Shown one piece after another: positions 1-11,340 of a DNA stretch of 64,000 nucleotides. The notes under the pieces were generated by a model, which worked only from the letters and a program-made list of their open reading frames with translations, was not told the origin of the DNA and made no database searches. The translations under genes and the position numbers were made by a program. Position 1 is the stretch's first letter; every line of letters begins with the position of its first letter. The DNA is from Pleodorina starrii (lineage: Eukaryota > Chlorophyta > Chlorophyceae > Chlamydomonadales > Volvocaceae): NCBI GenBank assembly GCA_030267565.1, contig BRXU01000003.1, forward strand, positions 7,801,001-7,865,000. The letters are read 5' to 3'.

Positions 1-1371
1 CCGATGGCCGTCCCAGCGGAGTCAGGGTTTTGGAGGGCAGGCAGGAGGTGCAACACCGGCCACACGTACGTCGCGTCAGTTTGGTTAATTTCAGTTTGGT
101 TCATTAATTAATTACAGTTTGGCGTCTCCGATCGCGGCAGCTCCGTGCTCAACGCTACCGGGGAGGGGGGTTTTAGGGTCGGGCGAGGCGACTGGACTGG
201 GTGCTTGACAAAACTGCGCCGCCGAGGCTGTGGTTCACGAGGCGGATAACGCGATAAGCTAGGGTATCTCATTTGGGTCAAGATGGCTGACGACGCGGTG
301 CACAATGTGGGGATGCCACACGTCTGACATGCGCCCTTGACACTCGGCGAAGTCAACTACCGGTATCATCTAGGGTCCCCATACCTTAATCGCCCAACGC
401 ATTTCCCGACTTCACATTGTGGCAGTAGCCGTGGCATCACATGTTACCGGTACACTGGCTGAATTTTGGCAGTACGGTAAACTTTGTTCCCGACTCGAGG
501 TACTTTGCGACCTGTCTGTTGGGCTTCGTCCCGTCGGCTGTACGGCATATCTTCGGCACATGCCACACCGCCGTGTTACAGCAGGCGGCCGGCCGGCTGC
601 AATTTCTGTGACGCCGAACGCCAACTGCAACCGAGAGACGCGTCTGAATTGTTTGGTGACATTTTCGCACGGGGTCTGACGGGGTCTCAAACCGTGCAGG
701 GCCTTGGGCAACTACTCCGCGATGACGCACGCTGTGCTATCGCCCTGCGCACCGTGCCCGTAACTGAGCCCCATGTGCACAACAAAGCCACCGCCAGTGT
801 CCCAGAACTACCCTCACACCTCAACAACTTGAAAGGAGTCTCAACTGCTTGCCAGGCCCTCAACACCGTAAACCGCCACGCTACGTTACCGTATGTACTG
901 TGGCATGGCACGCGTCCCGTCAATGCCCATGCTCCAGCCGCCGGGAAGGAATGGTGTAAGGCGCGGCCCCGGTGCACGATGTACACCCCCTTGCTTTATC
1001 GCGGAGCTTGAAGGGTCCGGAACCCGTACTTGGGGCGCACTGACGCAAACGGGGTACTCCTAAGTTACGGAGCCGAACGACCCAGCGGTCTGATGCTGAT
1101 GCTACCGGTAGTTTGGCGAAAGACGCTGCCGAAACCCCAATCCCCAAGATTAAGGGAACCGCATTGCATTGCATTGCATTGCAAGTGCACCAGCCAACCC
1201 CTGCCCCCAAACCGCCCCAACTCCCGGTCCGACCCGATCCGTCCGCAAAGCCCAAGCGATACGCAGCCCGCCTACCGGTCAATCAAGCCGGCTGTCAGAC
1301 GTGCAGTCAGGAGATCCGCCCAGTCCAGCCCAGTCGTCGTGTATCGGTAAGACCCCAGCGCTGCCAGCTGG
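1..1371. other. FY 3' flank, no gene seen
   Basis: I see no convincing coding region here. Open frames exist on both strands but show no family motif and overlap each other. The stretch lies downstream of the FY stop codon on the minus strand, so part is probably its 3' UTR. A minus-strand TGTAA (TTACA on plus, 576-580) is a candidate poly(A) signal about 790 nt after the stop. Four GCATT units form a microsatellite at 1161-1180. Confidence 0.4.
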
Positions 1372-4300
1372 CTACCATCCCGACGATCGGCCTCGACCGC
1401 GGCCCCTTCCGGGGCCGTGCATTGAGGGCGGACCCCCTCCTGGGCCTCCACCTCTGCCCCGGTGGTGCGGCGGGGGCCCCCGGCCTCCCCCGGGGCCCGG
1501 CCCACCGCCGTAAGGCTCATCCGGCCCAGGCCCTCCTGGGCCGTGGCCATAGCCCTCGTAACCGCGTGGCTGAGGCGCGCCGCCGCCGCCAGCGTCGCCG
1601 TGCGGCATCGGGTACCCGCCGTAAGGCCTGCCCGGGCCCGGCCCGCCGGCCCGGCCGCCGCGGTCATAGCCACGCAGTTCGTGTGTGTATGGATCGTACG
1701 GCGGCCCTCCCGCACCTTGTGCGCCCGGGCCCGGGAATCGAGGCGGCGGCGCGCCTCCGTGTGGCGGCTGCCTCCGCTCCATCCGCTCCCCGGGCGGCGG
1801 CAGCCGGCCTTGCTGCATGGAGCCCGGACCCGACATGTCGCCAGCGCCCGGCGCACCCAGCCTGCCGCCCCCCTGCTCGTATCCCCCCTCGTAGGGGGGC
1901 GCGTAGTGCGGACCCGCGCCCGTCGCCCCGCGCCGCATGTCGTGCAGCGTCCCCGGACCCATCCCCGGCCCCCCTGGCCCAGACAGACCCGGCGGACCGT
2001 GACCGCCAAAGCCCGGCGGAGGGCCACCGCCCGGACCGCCACCCGGGCCGCCTTCATGGCCCCAACCGCGCCCAGGGCCGTGCCGGGGCCCCGGCCCCCG
2101 ACCCGCACCCTCGCCGCCGCGGGGGGGTCCCGGCCCGTCCAACCGCGCGACCTTGCCCGGCCCTCCGTCGCGTTCCCGATCGCCCCAGCGCTCCCCTCGC
2201 CCGTCCCGCTCCCGCTCCCGCTCCCGGTCTCCGCCGCGCATGGAAGGCCCGCGCGGACCGTCCTCCCGAAACCGGTCCTCCCGAAAGCGCTTGGCGCCCG
2301 CGCCGCCTCCGGACCGGCCGCCAGCGCCCGCGGCGGGGGCGCCGGCTGCTGCGCCGCCTGGGGCGGCAGGGGCGGTGAAGCCCATGAGGCTCTGCGTGAG
2401 GGAAGCGCAGCACAACGGAAGGCCGGTCCAGGCCGGGGTCGGACAGGACGTGGAGCAAAAAGGCAAGCCGGACTGCCGGACTGCCAGCGCCTGGCTCGCC
2501 CAACGGAAGCACAGCCGTAAACGAGAGCTGAGCAGAGAGCTGGGTGGACAAGAGCCCGCGCCCCCTGGAGTTATCATCCCGCGCCATTCCAGACATCCAG
2601 AGCGAAACGCTCCTTGGCGACTAGTAGTCGCCGACTACGCCCAGCGACAGGGCTGGGCCACGCAGCCCCGTCGTGGCCCGCCCCCCATCAGTCACAAGCT
2701 CACAGCACGGCGCGACAGCGAACCCGCCAAAAAGGACACAGCCCTGGCCCCCCCCGCCGCATCACCTGCAGGTTGGCGGTCGCCAACTGGTCCAGAACCG
2801 CACCGATGCCCGGAATGACGTTGGACCGGCCGCTGGCGGCCGTGCTTCCCAACCCCAGCCCCGGTGGCCCGCCGCCAACGCCCAGCCCGGGCACCGCCAC
2901 CGAAGCAGCGCCGCCGCCGCCGCCGCCGGCAGCAGCAGCAGCAGCAGGAGCCGTGAACCCGCCTGCCTGCGCTGCCGCAACGCTGTCGCCGCCGGCCGCC
3001 GCGGCGGCGGCGGCGGCGGCGGAGCCGCCGGCAGCTGTCCCCGCAAACTCGTGTCCGAAGACGTCCTGCCAGATGTCGCCCGGCCTCTTCCGGCACCAAA
3101 ACTGGCACTTCTGGTCGGCTCCGGCTGGTCGTTGGGGGAGGAGGGGCGGAGGGCCACAAGGGGAGGACGACAGGGCGTCCGCGCACAAGGACGCGGACAG
3201 GACGGCGGACGGAGGACGGCGTGCAGGGTCGGTCGGAGAGGACTTGGAGCGGCGTAGGAACGATGGGGGTCGATGGCCCGCCCGGCTGCGGCTGAGCGGG
3301 CACAAGGCACAGAGCGCTTGCCGAGGCGGAGGGGCCGGTCGTCATGCCATTGACGCACCAACCTGGGCTCGGCACCGGGGGCGACCTGGCTTCAGATGTT
3401 GGGCTTCGGCTCCCCGGTCCTGCACCCTACCAGCCCACTTCCCTCAGGTCTCACCCTCCGGCGGCGCATCACCGCCCTTTGCCGTTAACACACTACACGC
3501 CCCGTAAACGCGCTCAGCCCCCAGGCCCAGCCCCCTGCCGAGTGCGTACCAGAGGCCAGCACGTGCCCCAGCGGGTGCCAGGCGGTTGTCCACACGCTGG
3601 CGTCGTGAGCGGCGGGGATGACCCCCTGCGCGTCCGGCCGGCTGGCCAACCACATCATCAGGCTGCCGTCGACTGAGCACCGCCAGGAGCGACGACAGCG
3701 GCGGCGACAGCGGCGACGACGACAACAAAGAAAGAGGCGGCGACCGGCGCCAGTGCGAGCGGAGACGACCGCGGCAGCGGCGACGACGGTCAAAGAGGCA
3801 ACGGCGGCGGCAGGAGCGGGGGACGGGGAGCGGACAGAGGCGTGTCAGGGTGAGGGCGTTGGGGGCAGCGGCTAGTCGAAGAGGGCGGCAGCAATGACCA
3901 CGGCGGGCGGGCGGGGTGAAGGGGTTGGCTTTTACATCCACCCCGACCCGAACTCACCTGCGCCCGACACGAACAGCTCCTCGTGCTGCGGGTGCCAAGA
4001 GACGCACGTCACGTCGCGGCCGTGTCCCGTGAAGGTCGCCATCTCCCGCAGCATGCGCACATCGTACAGCTTGGCGAGCTGGTCGCGCGAGCAGGACAGC
4101 AGCCAGTGGCCGTTCAGGTTCCATTTCACCTGCGGGCGCAGTCGCACACCCGGGCATGGGGGCGCAGGACGGCGCGAGTACAGGTCGACAGGTGGGCAGG
4201 CAGGTGGGCCGCCCCCAGGCAGATGCCCCCTCCCCAGGCAGACTCCGCACCTGAAAGATGCCGTTCTTGTGGCCGTGCAGTGTGGAGAGGCAGGAACCGA

Positions 4301-6931
4301 CCCGTGGGTCCCACAGCTTGATGCATGCGTCCTTGGAGCAGCTCGCGATGACGCCCTTGGTGGGGTGCCAATCCACCCAACGGACGTCGCCGCCATGACC
4401 TGCGCCAGGCAGCGGCAGCGGTAGCGGCGGCAGCAGTGGCAGCTGTAGCAACACCAGCAGTGGCAGCAGCAGCAGCAGCTGTAGCAGCACCAGCAGCAGC
4501 GGAGACGCGGGCGCTGAAACGCAAGAGACAGGGTTGCCCTCTGACAGACAGCGTTGCCACCTTACCGCTTACGGGCTCCGGCCTAAACGTTGGATAACCC
4601 CTTCATGCAGTACCCTAAGATATGGCGCGACAGCGCATCGCACAGCAAGCGGTGTCTGGACCGACCGGACAGACATGCACCCCCCCCTGCAGCCCCCACA
4701 CACGCACCCGTCATGGACAGCTCCTGCCCGCGAAACGTGTCGAACACTCGGACCGTGGAATCGTCCGAACCTGTGTAGTAGCCGGCGCCAGGGAGCGTGT
4801 AGCGGAGGGCAGCAGCGGGCTTAAATAAGACGACGACAATCTCCCTATGCAATGGATACCGATGATTGAAAGAATCGCGCCCAAATGCAGCCGTTGTGCA
4901 CAAACGCTGTCATAATCAACCGCACACGTACCCGTAACGAACTTGAAGTCAGTGGGTGAGAAGCTCACGGAGCGACAGGGCTCCTTGTGGGCGGGGTACA
5001 CCTGGGGCCGCCGGGAGGCAGGAGGCAGGGAGGCAGGAGGCAGGGAGGCGGGAGGCGGGAGGCGGGGGGGGGGGCGGCCAGCAGCGGCGAGTGTAAGGGC
5101 GGAGCCAGCGGGAGGAGAGGAGAGGAGGGGGAGCGAAGTGAAGCACGAGCGAATCTATTCTTTCCGCCAGCCGATTCCTGCCCTGCCCTGCCCTGGCCCG
5201 GATGCTCCCTTCCCCGCAAACAAAACTCCGCGTCCTCCCCTCCGCAGCCGCAGCCGCAGCCGCACCTGCAGCACCTCCAGCGTGGGCTTTGAGAACTTGA
5301 CCCGGCCCATGTCGTCGCAGGACAGCAGGAAGAGGCCGCTGTGGGAGAAGACCATGCAGCGGATGGGCGACGCCTCGTGCGCCTGCGGTGCCATGGCAGG
5401 GGCCATGGCAGGGACCACACATCGGGAACACCAACGGCAGCACCGCGCCGGGAACACAGTGCTGACGGCGTCCTAGAAGAGGAAACGGCCGACAGGCCGG
5501 AGGAGAGAGGTCTGTGGTCGTAGAGCACGTGGAGCAGGCCTGGGTGTGACTGACTTTGGGCTGCAGCGGTGCGCATCCCATATCCTTGGAGACCACCCAC
5601 CCACCCACCCACCCACACCCACCCACCCACCCACCTGGATCCCTGGTCCCAGCTCGTTCTCAAAGTTGGTCCCGTTCCAGAGACTGACGTTTCCGTTGTT
5701 TCCCGCGCACAGCAGCCGCCGGCCGTCCGGAGTGTACACCAGGTGGTTGATGGCGGCCCGGTGCTGCGGGGGGGCGGGGGGCAAGGGGCAGGCAGGCCGC
5801 GGCAGAGGGCCGGGAGGGCTTGGGAGTGCAAAGCGCTTCGCAAAGCATCAGCAGTCCGGCGGGAGGGCGGAACAAAAGGGAAGAAGAGACCCTTGGACCC
5901 CCGAAGTCCCAAGGGGCCCACCCCACCCGATCTCCTCACCCTGAAAAACGACGACGTCACGAACTTGGTCCCGATGCTGCTGGCGGGGGTCTGGGGATAG
6001 GCCAGCGGTGACAGCAGCTGCGGTGGGGCCGAAAGGGGACGCGGGCAGCGGCGGGACAAAGGGAGCCGCGCGTGGTCCGATGAAAATGTGTTTTTTAGGG
6101 CGCGCTGCAACCGGCTGCAACCGCCTGCTCAACAGCGCGACTCTGTTCGGGTCGGGTCTGACACTGAGCGGAGCGGAAGCTCGTGTTCGCCAGCGGCCGA
6201 GCAGGTGGGTTGGGGGTTGCGGTTGTCGGGTCGCTACGGATACGGACACACCAGTTCCCACTCCCGGAGATCCGTCTCGTTGGGCACCCGTCCCGTCCCG
6301 TCTCTCGCTGTGCTGCTGCTGTGGTCCCATCGCCGGCACGGTGGGTCAGAAACCCATCCCCGTCGGACGGCCATTCGCGACAGCGTCGGACGGCCATCCC
6401 CGTCGGACGGCCATCCCCGTCGGACGGCCATTCGCGACAGCGAACGCGAACTCGCCGGACCGGACTCAGGGCCTTTGCCCCCCGCCCCTAGGTAAGCGGC
6501 CCTGCTGGGTGGGGCGCACGGCCCCTACACCGCTTCCTCCCTGGCCCGGCAGACCGATCTAGCGCACGTCCTCCCCTACACAGCTTCCCCCCTGGCCTGG
6601 CAGACCTACGTCCAGGCTGCATGCGAAAGTCGGCTGCAGATGCGAGACTTGGCGCACGCTGGCGGCGGACGAACGCGCCTGCGACGGGGCGGGGAAGGGG
6701 AAGGAGGACGGCGCCAGCGGGGGGTGTCAGGGCATGTTGTATGCGGCAGGATGTTGGCTCATTCTGTCGTGGCAGCCGGCAGAAAGGCGGTCCATATCCT
6801 GGCGGTCACAGCAAGCAAGCCGCTCCTGTGTCGGTGGAACAGGTATCTCCGGAACCGACGCAAGTGACCCAGCTCCCCCTCCACTTACCTGCACGAGCCG
6901 GAGGTAAGGGCCCACGTGGTCCAGCACGCGG
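1372..6931 (-). CDS. WDR33/FY/Pfs2-like WD40 pre-mRNA 3'-end processing factor (5' end not found)
   Basis: Nuclear WD40 protein of the cleavage and polyadenylation specificity factor; in animals WDR33 helps recognise the poly(A) signal. Exons, transcription order: 6931-6889, 6017-5940, 5763-5635, 5382-5266, 5001-4932, 4770-4708, 4399-4251, 4129-3958, 3672-3550, 3124-2766, 2391-1372. All junctions keep frame; about 774 codons are visible. Repeats include YTPDGRRLLCAGNNGNVSLW, FSPTDFKFVTG, DWHPTKGVIASCSKD, WHPLGHVLAS and FWCRKRPGDIW, each matching the FY/WDR33 repeat order. An IPGIG motif follows the propeller, as in WDR33. The last exon (339 residues) is an RE-rich patch, then a Gly/Pro-rich tail ending GRSSGW. 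The first small exon (VLDHVGPYLRLVQ) is less sure, and the start codon should lie between 6932 and 7678. The gene is divergent from LZTFL1. Confidence 0.9.
4565..4601 (+). repeat. Dispersed short repeat, copy in FY intron
   Basis: This copy carries the core GGGCTCCGGCCTA followed by a GTGGATAACCCC-like end. Similar copies lie near 13976, 16599, 20406, 57431, 58861 and 59303. It is intronic in FY and oriented opposite to the gene. Confidence 0.7.
6361..6442. repeat. Minisatellite in FY intron
   Basis: Four tandem copies of a unit containing GTCGGACGGCCAT, some followed by TCGCGACAGC, lie inside the FY intron that spans 6018-6888. Confidence 0.8.
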
Positions 6932-7678
6932 CTGCAAGCGCAGCGGGTGCGGCACGGGATCAAGTCGCTACATTGACGGTTTGACTGCGTGATAATGGAA
7001 AGCCACACGGATGGCGTGGCTTCCAGGCACCAGGTTGCATGCATGGGCGTGGCTGGGAGTGTGGAGGCTCACAGGCCGTGTGGGGGCGATTTGATGAAAT
7101 GTGTGCATGCTGGTGCCACCAAGCCCGGTACATCTTTGCTATTTCGGGGGATCGCTTGCCCCTACTTGCAGCTGTCCGCAGCAGGTTTCGGGGCAGGGTG
7201 CCTAAGGCCAAGGCGCACCTTTGCCCTGATCTTATTCACGTGTACCTACGTTTTAACCGCCTTCTGGTACTGCTTCTCCAGCGATACACCAGAGCTTGCG
7301 GGCGCTCCGGTTGATGCCCCTTGCGCGCCCGAGGCGGACAGAGGCACGAGCTGGTCTGTTTGCATTTTCTCAGATCACGTTTCGATATTGCATCGTTTGG
7401 AATTGGAGGTGCAAGCCCCAAAGGTTTGCACGCCGGCAGCTAGGGGCGCTTCATACCGCAATTACTGGAACTTCACCAAAACAATCCCCAGCTGTCTTGC
7501 ACTAGCAACCTCTATGATCTGTCTCTGGAGCACTGCACGCAAAAAACCCTTTGTTCCGGTTGCCCCGTACTACCGTACTAAGTCTACACCGTAAGGACTG
7601 TCCTTTTACTGAAACAGCTAACGCAGGAGCTCCTAGCGACAAACGCAGGGCAGACTAGACCGCTAAAAACCCGCAATC
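6932..7678. promoter_or_regulatory. Divergent FY / LZTFL1 intergenic region
   Basis: This stretch separates the most upstream FY exon seen on minus from the LZTFL1 start codon on plus. It must hold the first FY exon, both 5' UTRs and probably a shared promoter. I could not identify the FY start codon or a clear TATA box. Confidence 0.45.
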
Positions 7679-10600
7679 ATGTCTCTTACACTGTCGGAAG
7701 ATGGGGAACTCCAGGTGCAGTCTTACCTGCGCTTCGCGAAACTTAAGCGCGATCAGCATGTGCGTGAAGTCATTTCTACCATCAGTGATTTCAAGTCGGA
7801 GCACATTCGCCAGGGGGTAGGTGGAATGCGTCAGTGCGGAGAAATGGCTACCGGGGCAAGCACATTGGGTTGTCGCACATGCGCCGGGCTTGCGCACATT
7901 GGGTTGTCGTACTGGACAAGAGCGCACCGAGAAACCCACAATGGGCAACCCACACCGGGCAAGCACACCGGACAAGCGCACACCGGGTCACCGCACATGG
8001 GCTTTTGTCTTGGCCATGTTTTGTGCCGACAGGAGATGTACAGCTACAAGGAATTGAGCCAGATATTTCAAGATCTGGAGCAGGAGACCAAGCAGCTCAT
8101 CGACAAGGTATGTGGCACGAAGTGTCGTTCCCCCGTATGCACTGTATGCGGTACAACCTCCATGTTGATCGGTTTATGCTGCGCTCGGGGGGGCCCACCC
8201 ACTGTGCTGACAACTGAACACCCCGCCTTGCCACTCTTGGATCGGGTTTAATCACTGCGCTGCCGAATAGGGGGTACCCGCCCGAACCCATCGCGGCGCA
8301 ACTAGCCCTCTGCTGCTGCTGCTGCTGCTGCAGCTCCAGCTCCTTCCCCGGCCTTGGCCAGGTGTTCACGTCCTTCCAGTTCGCGACTTTTTGACCGTGC
8401 CCGACAACTCCCTGTGCGATCCCAGCCTTGTGACGCGCCCTGCACAGTGCGCCGCAACCCCTCTTCCCCTGCTATCGGCCCCAAACACCGGTAGCCGACC
8501 ACCGGTAGCGTACCGGTACCCTCCCACTGACTCTGCCGGGGTTCAGCCGTTGGCCTCACCCCTTTGCCGGATCCCCCGCTGCCAGGAAATCCAAAACGCC
8601 TACCACACCAACGCCCTGTTGGTCAAGATCCTGCTGAGCCAGGCCCAAGCCCAGGGTGCCGACCTCGCGGTGGACACCAACGCGCTGGAGAACGAACTCC
8701 TGCTGAAGCAGGTGCGGCGTGTGCTCCCTCACTTAGGGCCCGTCCGGGCGTTTGCGTTTCTCCCTGACGCAATGCAAATATGCAATGCAGCGGCTCCCAG
8801 AGACAGAAAAACCCAAAGTTGACCCACGAAGCGAATGTCGAATGAAGCCCCTAAGCTCTCCTGCGGTTCTCGCAACGATTCATCCGGGGCTCGTCCCTGG
8901 ATTCCTGGATCCGGTGCAGTACCGTCACATGGCCGCATCGCACGGGTCGTGTGCCAACTGGGCGTGTGGGGTCTGGAGGCTCGATGTCAAATCCGTCTGC
9001 CGCGCACCGCCTGCCGCCTTCCCTCCCCACCCCCACCCCCCAGTCCGCGGTGACTCATTGTTATATAAAGGAGCATATCACTCCCTGACCCCCATCCCCC
9101 ACCTGCAGATCAGCTCCAGCGAGGCCACTGCGCTGTCCCGACCCGCATCCGACTTTCTGCGCCGCAACTCCAAACTGGGTCGGCTGGGAACAGTCGCCAC
9201 GGTGGCAACGCAGGTGGGGGAGGCAGGGCCACCGGGGTAATTGGAGTCTGCGGGCTGGGGCTTTAGCGGATGACAAGGGACGGGGGTCCGGCCAGGGCGG
9301 CTTTTTGCTGAATCAGCCGCCCGATTGCCTGCCAAGGGCGCGGGGTCGGGGGGTGCGGTCCCGGGGCGCAAGATACGGGGCACGAGTCGACGAATGCAGC
9401 CGCGGGTGTGCCAAGCACGACGTAGATGTGAGAACAAGAACACGGGAGCATGCAAGGCGTGGGATGAGGACCACACCCGGGTGGCCATCATCCTGGACGC
9501 GCGCTAACGGCCAACCGAATAACTGGGGGCGGCGGGCGGGCGGTGTCCCTTCCCTGGCTCCTTGAACCCAGGACCCGGCCCTGGTGAAGGAGCGGGACAA
9601 CCTCAAAGTGGAGTTGGCGGCGGTCCAGGAGCGCATGGCCAAGCTGCAGGTGAGCGAGCTTAGGGTGGGGCCCCTGGTGGGGCGATGCCGGCGCTCCCCA
9701 AGCCGCGTCTTTGTGCGCGGCGGCACCGTTTAAGGAGACGGAGGTAACCTCAGTGCCTCAAGGCGAGGGGCAATACGGTAGTAGCACTAGCGGCCGGGTC
9801 GATATGTCGATATGTCAAGGGGGAGGACAGTGACTCGCTGTGGAGCCGTGGTTGGCATCAAGTGGCAGGTGGGTCATGGTGGTGGGGTGGTGCCGTCTTC
9901 CATGCAGTGCAGTGCAGTGCGGCAACCTGGAAGGCTGTCGGTGCGTCGTTGAATAACAGGAACAGGTTTAGGGCAGGGTACCGCCGGGCCACTTGGCCCG
10001 CTCGAGCAATAGTATACGCGATCCGTTCTTCGCTCCACCCAGGCTTTCTTTCCCGCCCCTTCCGTCCTTCGCTTTCCGCCCTTCTTCGCGCTGTCCTGCA
10101 GGAGGAGACGACCAAGGTGATGCGCGACCGCACGGCCCTGAACAACCAGGTAAGCGTGTGTGAGGGGGCGAGGCCGGCCGTGTTCACGGGGCACGTGGCC
10201 GCCCTATACCCCTCTTACGGTAATAACAACAATGGGCTGGGTGCATTTCCAACATCGAGCTGCGGGCGTAGCCATGTCGGCCCGCGCGTGCGGCCAACAA
10301 CATTGGCCTGGGTGCGCGGCCGCGCCCTCAGCGACTGTTGATGTCCAGAAGCCCTGCCGACTCGGCCGGCCGCCTGGTCCCCCACCTGACTGATTACGCC
10401 CCTGCCTGCCCGCCTGCCTGCCCGCCTGCCTGTCTGCGTGTCTGCTTGGTCCGCCGCCTGGCTGAGTACGCCCCTGTCTGCCTGCTTTGCCTGTCTGTCT
10501 GTCTCTGTCTTGTCTGCCCGCAGCTCAACTCGCTGAAGGACGAGCTGGCCTCCAAGGACAAGGCGCTGGCGGCCAGCGTGGGTGACAAGGATGCGTCCGT

Positions 10601-11340
10601 GTCCAAGCTGCAGAAGGAGATGGAGCAGCTGTCCGCGAGTGCGGCCGGCAGGTCGCAGCTGACGGCGGCCGAGGTGGAGCAGCTCAAGAAGCAGGCGGGA
10701 GGGCTGGGCAGCAAGGTGGCGGCGCTTATGGACGAGCTGCAGGTGGGTGGGTGGGGTGGGGAGGGCGGGTACCGGCGGCCGCAGCGGCGGGGCGGGAGAC
10801 CTGGAGGTAATAATAACGATACGGTACCGCAGCGGAGGGACGTACCGGTAGGCGGCCGAGAACCCATCCAGTAATACTTACCAGACATACGGTACTTGTG
10901 ACCTAATCAATACCGGGGGATTGGGGCGTGCAACCGGGAAGTGGGTGCAGGTAAAACGTAAACGTCTACGACGAGGGGCCCTCGCCAACGTGGCCGCAGT
11001 GGCCACCGTTTGCTACTTCGGCTGTTGTGCCAGATCTTATTGGCGGATGGGCTTTGGACTTTGGAATGGTGTGCTGTACGCGCCCGCTGCCTTTTACTGA
11101 TCGACCACTGACGGGCGGCGGCTGATATGCGTGCGCGCACAGGCCGCCAAGAACCAGCTGACTCTCAAGGACAAGGACCTGCGGGCCGCCGGCGAGGCGC
11201 TCAACGGCAAGCTGCAGGAGAGCAAGCAGTTCCTGCAGATGAAGCAGATGATGCAGACAAAGAGCCAGGAGGCGGCGGCGCTGCGCAAGCGGCTAGAGAA
11301 GTACGAGCCGCAAAACGTGCCGAGCGCGGACACGGCGTGA
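7679..11340 (+). CDS. LZTFL1: LZTFL1/BBS17 homologue, BBSome ciliary trafficking regulator
   Basis: Leucine zipper transcription factor-like 1. In mammals and Chlamydomonas this coiled-coil protein works with the BBSome and IFT25/27 to control export of membrane proteins from cilia; it is not a true transcription factor. Eight exons: 7679-7816, 8033-8107, 8586-8711, 9109-9213, 9572-9649, 10102-10149, 10524-10742, 11143-11340. Each is a whole number of codons, giving 328 residues (human about 299). The N-terminal block (QSYLRFAKLKRDQHVREV) and middle block (HTNALLVKILLSQA) match human positions. From about residue 150 the protein is heptad-rich coiled coil. The end reads LRKRLEKYEPQN, close to the human end LRKRLAQYEPED. 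All introns are phase 0. The start follows an A/C-rich leader and gives the MSLTLSEDGELQVQSYLRFA N-terminus expected of the family. Confidence 0.95.
7852..7995. repeat. Imperfect minisatellite in LZTFL1 intron 1
   Basis: Degenerate units of about 14-25 nt, built on GGGCAAGCACACCGG and CACATTGGGTTGTCG, fill most of the first intron of LZTFL1. Confidence 0.6.

Noticed and set aside
484..1011. 175-codon plus-strand frame near the window start
   Set aside because: No motif; lies in the probable FY 3' UTR.
1113..2378. 421-codon plus-strand frame opposite the FY tail
   Set aside because: Pro/Arg/Ala-rich antisense shadow of the Gly/Pro-rich FY exon.
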